From Streptomyces sp. CT34 (GTDB lineage: Bacteria > Actinomycetota > Actinomycetes > Streptomycetales > Streptomycetaceae), in NCBI RefSeq assembly GCF_000805335.1, contig NZ_KN708638.1, positions 3,787,107-3,821,582 on the forward strand: a stretch of 34,476 nt of DNA, read 5' to 3'. This document shows positions 30,452 to 34,476 of the stretch, piece by piece. The notes beneath the pieces were generated by a model. The model had not been told where the DNA came from. It made no database searches and saw nothing but the letters and a program-made list of their open reading frames with translations. Every line of letters starts with the position of its first letter. The first letter of the stretch is position 1. The translations under genes and the position numbers were made by a program.

Positions 30452-31759
30452 TCACGCCGTCGCCCCGGCCGCGGCCCGTGCGGCGGCCGGCAGCGCGGCG
30501 GCGATCCGCTCGACGGCCGCGGCGTCGTGCGCGGTCGACACGAACCAGGACTCGAACGCGGACGGCGGGAGGTAGACGCCCTGCGCCAGCATCGAGTGGA
30601 AGAAGGCGGTGAAGCGGAACGACTCCTGCGCCTTGGCCGCCTCGTAGTCGGTGACCTCGGCATCCGTGAAGAAGACCGAGAACATGTTGCCCGCGACCTG
30701 GAGCCGGTGGGCCACGCCCTCCTTGGTCAGCGCCGCGGTGACCAGGTCCCGCACCTCCGCCGAGACCGCGTCGACCTTCTCGTACGCGGCGTCGTCCAGC
30801 AGCCGCAGCTGGGCGACGCCCGCGGCGGTGGCGATCGGGTTCCCGGACAGGGTGCCCGCCTGGTAGACGGGGCCGGCCGGCGCCAGATGCGCCATCACAT
30901 CGGCGCGCCCGCCGAACGCCGCGGCCGGGAAGCCGCCGCCCATGACCTTCCCGAAGGTCATCAGATCCGGACGTACACCATCAATTCCGTACCAGCCGGC
31001 CTTGCTGACCCGGAAGCCGGTCATGACCTCGTCGGAGATGTAGAGCGCGCCGTTCTCCGAGCACAGGTCCGCGAGGCCCTGGTTGAAGCCGGGCAGCGGC
31101 GGTACGACGCCCATGTTGCCCGGCGACGCCTCGGTGATGACACAGGCGATCTCGCCCGGATGCGCGGCGAACGCGGCGCGCACCGCCTCGATGTCGTTGT
31201 ACGGCAGCACGATGGTGTCGCCGGCCTGCGCGCCGGTCACGCCGGGGGTGTCCGGCAGCCCGAAGGTCGCCACACCCGAACCGGCCGCGGCCAGCAGCGC
31301 GTCGACGTGCCCGTGGTAGCAGCCGGCGAACTTGACCACCTTCGCCCGACCGGTGAACCCGCGCGCCAGCCGGATCGCCGACATGGTCGCCTCGGTACCG
31401 CTGGAGACCAGCCGCACCTGCTCGACCGGCGCGATCCGCGCCACGATCTCCTCGGCCAGCTCGACCTCGCCGGCGCCGGGCGTCCCGAAGGACGTACCGC
31501 GGACGACCGCCTCCTGGACCGCGGCGGTCACCTCGGGGTGCGAGTGACCGAGGATCATCGGCCCCCACGAGCACACCAGGTCGACATACTCCCGGCCGTC
31601 GGCATCGGTGAGGTACGGACCGGTACCGGACACCATGAACCGGGGCGTACCGCCCACGGCCCGGAACGCCCGCACCGGAGAATTCACGCCGCCCGGCGTC
31701 ACAACGGACGCGCGATCGAACAGCGACTGCGAAACAGGGGCTTCATACGGAAAAGTCAC
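30452..31759 (-). CDS. hemL: Glutamate-1-semialdehyde 2,1-aminomutase
   Basis: The protein is 435 residues, a normal HemL length. It converts glutamate-1-semialdehyde to 5-aminolevulinate, the first dedicated haem precursor, with PLP. Landmarks are [19 protein letters not shown] near the N-terminus, [20 protein letters not shown] for phosphate binding, Asp243 in [11 protein letters not shown], and the PLP lysine K271 in [18 protein letters not shown]. The GTG at 31759 gives [17 protein letters not shown], which agrees with relatives I remember; an ATG six codons upstream is also open. Its product feeds haem to the cytochrome c assembly genes downstream. A damaged copy of its start lies 200 bases upstream. 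Confidence 0.95.
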   Translation of the reverse strand: MTFPYEAPVSQSLFDRASVVTPGGVNSPVRAFRAVGGTPRFMVSGTGPYLTDADGREYVDLVCSWGPMILGHSHPEVTAAVQEAVVRGTSFGTPGAGEVELAEEIVARIAPVEQVRLVSSGTEATMSAIRLARGFTGRAKVVKFAGCYHGHVDALLAAAGSGVATFGLPDTPGVTGAQAGDTIVLPYNDIEAVRAAFAAHPGEIACVITEASPGNMGVVPPLPGFNQGLADLCSENGALYISDEVMTGFRVSKAGWYGIDGVRPDLMTFGKVMGGGFPAAAFGGRADVMAHLAPAGPVYQAGTLSGNPIATAAGVAQLRLLDDAAYEKVDAVSAEVRDLVTAALTKEGVAHRLQVAGNMFSVFFTDAEVTDYEAAKAQESFRFTAFFHSMLAQGVYLPPSAFESWFVSTAHDAAAVERIAAALPAAARAAAGATA

Positions 31760-32240
31760 AACGATCCTGACCTGCATAAACGGTGGGAGGGCGGCGGCGC
31801 GCGGACACGGCCCGGCGGACAACGGTGCGGGAATCGGCACGCGGAACACCATCCGGCACCGCTTGATTCCCTCTTGGTTTCTTTTTCGTTCCTCTCGCTC
31901 GCGACCGGGCGTCAGCCCCCGCGCGTCTGCGAAACTGGGGCGTCGTACGAGTAAGTCACGCAAGCAATGGTCTCAGAGGCGCACGGGGGCGTGCGGCCGG
32001 GCGTTTCATGCGCCGGTGACGGGGGAGGTCTCTGAGACGATGATCGGGTTGCGCGGCTGGGGCTGCGAGTGGTCGGGTGGAGATATGCATCGCGGTGGCG
32101 AACTGGGCGAGGGAACCAATGACCGGGGTCCCGAGCGCGCCCAGCGCGGCCGTCACCGGCGTGAGGGGACCGAGGACATCACGGACGACCGGCGCGAGAA
32201 CACCGAAAGCATTACGGGCGGGGAAAACAGGGGCGCACGC
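31760..32240. other. Intergenic region between hemL and the 145-residue gene
   Basis: It holds the duplicated hemL start (31912-31959) and a T-rich stretch (about 31875-31895) that is likely the hemL promoter region. The plus-strand frame upstream of 32241 is open but not protein-like. Nothing else was recognised. Confidence 0.6.
31912..31959 (-). pseudogene. Decayed duplicate of the hemL start (15 codons)
   Basis: Minus-strand translation from a GTG at 31959 is [15 protein letters not shown] and stop. The true hemL start, exactly 200 bases downstream, is [14 protein letters not shown]. At DNA level about 26 of 33 bases agree (31728-31759 versus 31928-31959). It is either a partial duplication that has decayed or a short leader ORF derived from one. 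Confidence 0.6.
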
Positions 32241-32678
32241 ATGGGGGTGACGTACAAATACTTCGGCGCCCCCAATGGTGCGACGGCCGCCCGCGTCCCG
32301 ATCTCCATGCGTCCCGAGGAACTCGGCGGTGACGAGCTCGGTATGGGCGGCATGTTCAGCAAGATCAAGCCGGAGACGATGGCCGCCATGGTCCTCACCG
32401 GTATAGAGGGCATACCGCTCCACAAGGTCCCGCCGCTGGAGCTGGTCGTCCTCCACCCCGACTACGCCGTCGTGAAGCTCCCCATGACCGTGGTCGACCC
32501 GCTGCGCGGCGTCGGCGAGGAGTCGGTCGGCGCGGCTGCCTTCATCTGGTCCACCGTCCCCGACCGCGGCGGCCCGCGCGACGCCTTCAGCGTCTACCAG
32601 CTGCTCCACGAGTGGCAGGACTTCAGCCACCGGCTGCACGAGGCGGGCCACCAGGCTTACTGCTTGGTGTGGCCGTGA
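32241..32678 (+). CDS. Conserved hypothetical protein, 145 residues
   Basis: The ATG at 32241 has AGGGG 8 bases upstream and gives MGVTYKYFGAPNGATAARVP. The sequence is a compact soluble domain: a helix (MGGMFSKIKPETMAAMVLTG), strands (LELVVLHPDYAVVKLPMTVV) and a C-terminal helix (YQLLHEWQDFSHRLHEAGHQ) ending YCLVWP. I do not recognise a named family. It is divergent from hemL. The frame is open much further upstream but that part is low complexity and Arg/Glu-rich. Confidence 0.7.
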   Translation: MGVTYKYFGAPNGATAARVPISMRPEELGGDELGMGGMFSKIKPETMAAMVLTGIEGIPLHKVPPLELVVLHPDYAVVKLPMTVVDPLRGVGEESVGAAAFIWSTVPDRGGPRDAFSVYQLLHEWQDFSHRLHEAGHQAYCLVWP

Positions 32679-33131
32679 CGGGTGGTCCGGACCTGGCGTG
32701 CGGTGCGGCCGTGATGCACGGTGTGGCTCCGGCGCGCGGTGCGGACCTGGCGTGGGGTGTGGACCTGGCGTGGGGTGTGGACCTGGCGTGCGGCTCGGGG
32801 TTGGCGGTCGGCGGGCCCCTGCGGGCGTGAGTGGTCGGGTGCCGCAGACCGGTGGCCGTTGCGGAGGAGTGCGCCGGGCGTCGTCGTCCGGCGCGCCGGA
32901 CGGCACGCAGGGCGGTGTCCGGTGCGTGGCGTGATGCGATGCGCAGGGCGGCGTCCGGACCGCTGCGCGCTGACCGCCTGACCTACTGACAGCTGTGTCC
33001 GGTGTGCGGGATGTCCGGATCCGGTGTCGGGATGTCCGGACCGGCGCCGCCGCGGGCCTCACCTCGTAGGGCGGCGGTCACCGCGTACCGCGCCGTCATC
33101 ACGTGGGGTGGCGTCACCACGTGGGACGCCT
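32679..33131. other. Intergenic region with 18-bp-period repeat arrays
   Basis: No gene was seen. It holds two repeat arrays, both with an 18-base period (32744-32797 and 33100-33141), and a GGGATGTCCGGA direct repeat near 33010-33040. Confidence 0.6.
32744..32797. repeat. 18-bp tandem repeat, three units
   Basis: GACCTGGCGTGGGGTGTG occurs at 32744-32761 and 32762-32779, with a diverged third unit at 32780-32797. A related unit is seen near 32692. Confidence 0.85.
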
Positions 33132-33141
33132 TCACCACGTG
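33100..33141. repeat. Three CACGTG palindromes spaced exactly 18 bp
   Basis: CACGTG begins at 33100, 33118 and 33136. The units (CCCACGTGGTGA plus six bases on the minus strand) cover the last codons and stop of the dehydrogenase gene and continue past it. Confidence 0.85.
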
Positions 33142-34166
33142 GGGCGGGCCGAGACGCCGCCGTCCACGACGAGGTCGTGGCCGGTGATCCAGGAGGCCAT
33201 CGGCGAGGCGAGGAAGACGCAGGCGTCGCCGACGTCCTCGGGCCGGCCCAACCGCCCGGTGGGCACGGCCTGTTGCCAGCGGCGCACCCCCTCGGGCCAG
33301 TCGTCGGCGAGGCCGGGCCGCGCGATCAGCCCCGGCGAGACGCTGTTGACGCGGATCCCGTACGGCCCGTACTCCAGTGCCGCGGCCCGCGCGTGCATCA
33401 CCACCGCCGCCTTCGAGGCGCAGTAGTGGGCATGCCGTGGCGCCGGCCGGTCCGCCTCGATGGAGGCGATATGGGTCACCGACCCGCCGCCGCCCGCACG
33501 CATCACCGCCGCGGCGGCCTGGGTGCAGGCGAACACGCTGTGCACGTTGGGGTCCGCCACGGCCCGCCAGTCGGCCAGCGACATCCCCGCCAGCTCCTGA
33601 GTGGGCTGCACCCCGGCGTTGTTCACCAGACCGGTCAGCCGCCCCCGCCAGCCGGCCGCCTCCGTGACCAGCCGGTGGCACTCCCCCTCCACGGTCAGGT
33701 CGGCCCCCAGCGCCAGAGCGCGCCCGCCGGCCCGCTCGATCTCCTCGACCAGCGCCCGCGCGGCCTCACCACCCGTCCGGTAATGCACCACGACGTCCGC
33801 CCCCGCCGCCGCGAACCGCATGGCGATCCCCCGCCCGACACCGCCCGCGGCCCCGGTGACGAGCACCACCTGCCCGGCCAGATCGGGGAGTTCGGAGGCC
33901 GCGGGGCGGAGGGGGGTGTGGTGGCGACCCGGATCTCCAGAGCGCCCGGGGGCGCCGGGAGTATCCGGGTGGCCGGGGTCTCCTGGGTGGCCTGGGCGGT
34001 CCGAGTTGTCGCGATGATCCGAGTTGCGGCGGCGCTCCTGGTGGTTCGGGTGGGCCAAGTGGTCCGGGTGGTCCGGGTGGCCGGATTTCCGCTGTCGGTC
34101 GGGGAGTTCGGGAGTAGCCGCCCCTCCCCCGGCGTTCGGCCGACGAGGGGCCCTGGGCTCTGTCAT
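33132..34166 (-). CDS. Short-chain dehydrogenase/reductase with long low-complexity N-terminus
   Basis: The protein is 344 residues. The SDR domain occupies about residues 95-344 and is complete: the NAD(P)-binding loop VTGAAGGVGRG, LVNNAGVQP, the catalytic Ser in THIASIEAD, Tyr-x-x-x-Lys in AHYCASKAAV, and a C-terminal DLVVDGG. Such enzymes oxidise or reduce small alcohols or ketones; the substrate is unknown. The first 95 residues are His/Pro/Asp/Gly/Arg-rich repeats (HPDHPDHLAHPNHQ, GHPGDPGHPD) coded by tandem 9-base units. The ATG at 34166 overlaps the stop of the cupin gene by four bases (ATGA), which supports this far-upstream start. An internal start near residue 90 would give an ordinary SDR. 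Confidence 0.85.
   Translation of the reverse strand: MTEPRAPRRPNAGGGAATPELPDRQRKSGHPDHPDHLAHPNHQERRRNSDHRDNSDRPGHPGDPGHPDTPGAPGRSGDPGRHHTPLRPAASELPDLAGQVVLVTGAAGGVGRGIAMRFAAAGADVVVHYRTGGEAARALVEEIERAGGRALALGADLTVEGECHRLVTEAAGWRGRLTGLVNNAGVQPTQELAGMSLADWRAVADPNVHSVFACTQAAAAVMRAGGGGSVTHIASIEADRPAPRHAHYCASKAAVVMHARAAALEYGPYGIRVNSVSPGLIARPGLADDWPEGVRRWQQAVPTGRLGRPEDVGDACVFLASPMASWITGHDLVVDGGVSARPTW
33925..34110. repeat. Imperfect 9-base repeats coding the His/Pro/Asp-rich extension
   Basis: Units such as GGGTGGCCG and GGGTGGTCC recur many times through the 5' part of the dehydrogenase gene, giving Pro-Asp-His and Pro-Gly-His tripeptides in the protein. Confidence 0.75.
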
Positions 34167-34476
34167 GGTCGGCTCAGCGCCCCGATCCGGGCCGTCTCCT
34201 GGGGAAACCGCGCTGCCAGCCGCCGCGCGTCCCCGTGCTCGTAGTCCTCGAAGGTGAAACCGGGCGCCATGGTGCAGCCGAAGAGCGTCCAGGCGCCGCC
34301 CTCGGCGACCTCGGCCGCCATCCAGGTGCCGGCCGGGACCGTGAACTGCACGTGCTGGCCACCGAGTACGTCCGGCCCGAGGACGACCGTACGGGCCACG
34401 GTTCCGCCACCGCCACCGCCACCGCCGCTCCCGCTGCCGGCGTCGACGGCGGTGGCAGTGGCGGGCGCGGGGGGGG
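34163..34476 (-). CDS. Cupin (DUF985-type) protein, partial at the window edge
   Basis: The C-terminal part of a small cupin: VVLGPDVLGGQHVQFTVPAG, then TWMAAEVAEGGAWTLFGCTM and APGFTFEDYEHGD. These match the second half of the DUF985 cupin family. Upstream of this the frame stays open to the edge and reads a Gly-rich run and an Ala/Thr/Pro stretch that look like an inserted linker, so the gene probably continues beyond 34476. A GTG at 34399 is in frame but would give only half a cupin. Its stop overlaps the SDR start (ATGA). Confidence 0.75.
   Translation of the reverse strand, partial: PPAPATATAVDAGSGSGGGGGGGGTVARTVVLGPDVLGGQHVQFTVPAGTWMAAEVAEGGAWTLFGCTMAPGFTFEDYEHGDARRLAARFPQETARIGALSRP

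Noticed and set aside
31608..32240. N-terminal extension of the 145-residue protein
   Set aside because: The frame is open but overlaps the hemL start on the other strand and is low complexity. A good ribosome site sits at 32241.
32744..33141. Possible CRISPR or plasmid iteron cluster
   Set aside because: Repeats abut with no spacers, no cas genes are near, and no rep gene is adjacent.

Overview
This window is a high-GC actinobacterial chromosome segment, almost certainly Streptomyces. The evidence is the extreme third-position GC, frequent GTG starts, a futalosine-type menaquinone gene cluster arranged as in the S. coelicolor SCO4490-SCO4494 neighbourhood, a ccs-type cytochrome c assembly operon next to hemL, and an integrated element carrying a pSAM2-type replication initiator.

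Layout. Positions 1-3700 hold a secreted repeat protein, a TetR regulator, and two decayed genes: an alpha/beta hydrolase with several frameshifts and a PQQ-repeat relic. Positions 3705-5590 hold a dicarboxylate/amino-acid (DAACS) symporter, preceded by a 24-residue leader peptide with three Cys codons. Positions 5590-14141 are the menaquinone region: mqnE, an Lrp/AsnC regulator, a ubiX-like flavin prenyltransferase, a mqnP-like UbiA prenyltransferase and a UbiD-like decarboxylase. Interspersed are a DUF4229 membrane protein, a GNAT acetyltransferase, a rhomboid protease, a PLDc_N membrane protein and a cytosine-deaminase-like enzyme.

Positions 14379-21592 are a 7.2-kb integrated element. It is inserted in the most conserved motif of a DUF4291 gene and bounded by a perfect 16-bp direct repeat. 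It carries a large serine recombinase, a RepSA-type initiator, five very small proteins (one with two HTH motifs), an XRE regulator and a divergent flavoprotein gene. No FtsK/TraB-like transfer gene is visible. The flavoprotein stop codon lies inside the att core and the integrase start lies just inside the other end. Circularisation would therefore place int directly downstream of the flavoprotein gene, whereas integration places it behind the truncated host gene. This makes integrase expression plausibly dependent on integration state and is the most interesting system here.

Positions 22059-25025 hold a Tat-exported phospholipase C-type phosphoesterase whose upstream region has 11-bp-spaced GTTCA repeats resembling a PhoP box. 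It converges on the ccs operon across a large hairpin. Positions 23940-31759 run leftward as hemL, a histidine phosphatase, a polysaccharide-deacetylase-like lipoprotein, resA, ccdA, resB and ccsB, linking haem synthesis to cytochrome c maturation and hence to the menaquinone genes. About 200 bp upstream of the hemL start is a decayed copy of the hemL start. The right end has an unrecognised conserved protein, two 18-bp-period repeat arrays, a short-chain dehydrogenase with a long low-complexity N-terminus, and an overlapping cupin gene that runs off the window.

No rRNA, tRNA or CRISPR array was seen. Protein families were recognised from remembered motifs, not by database search.
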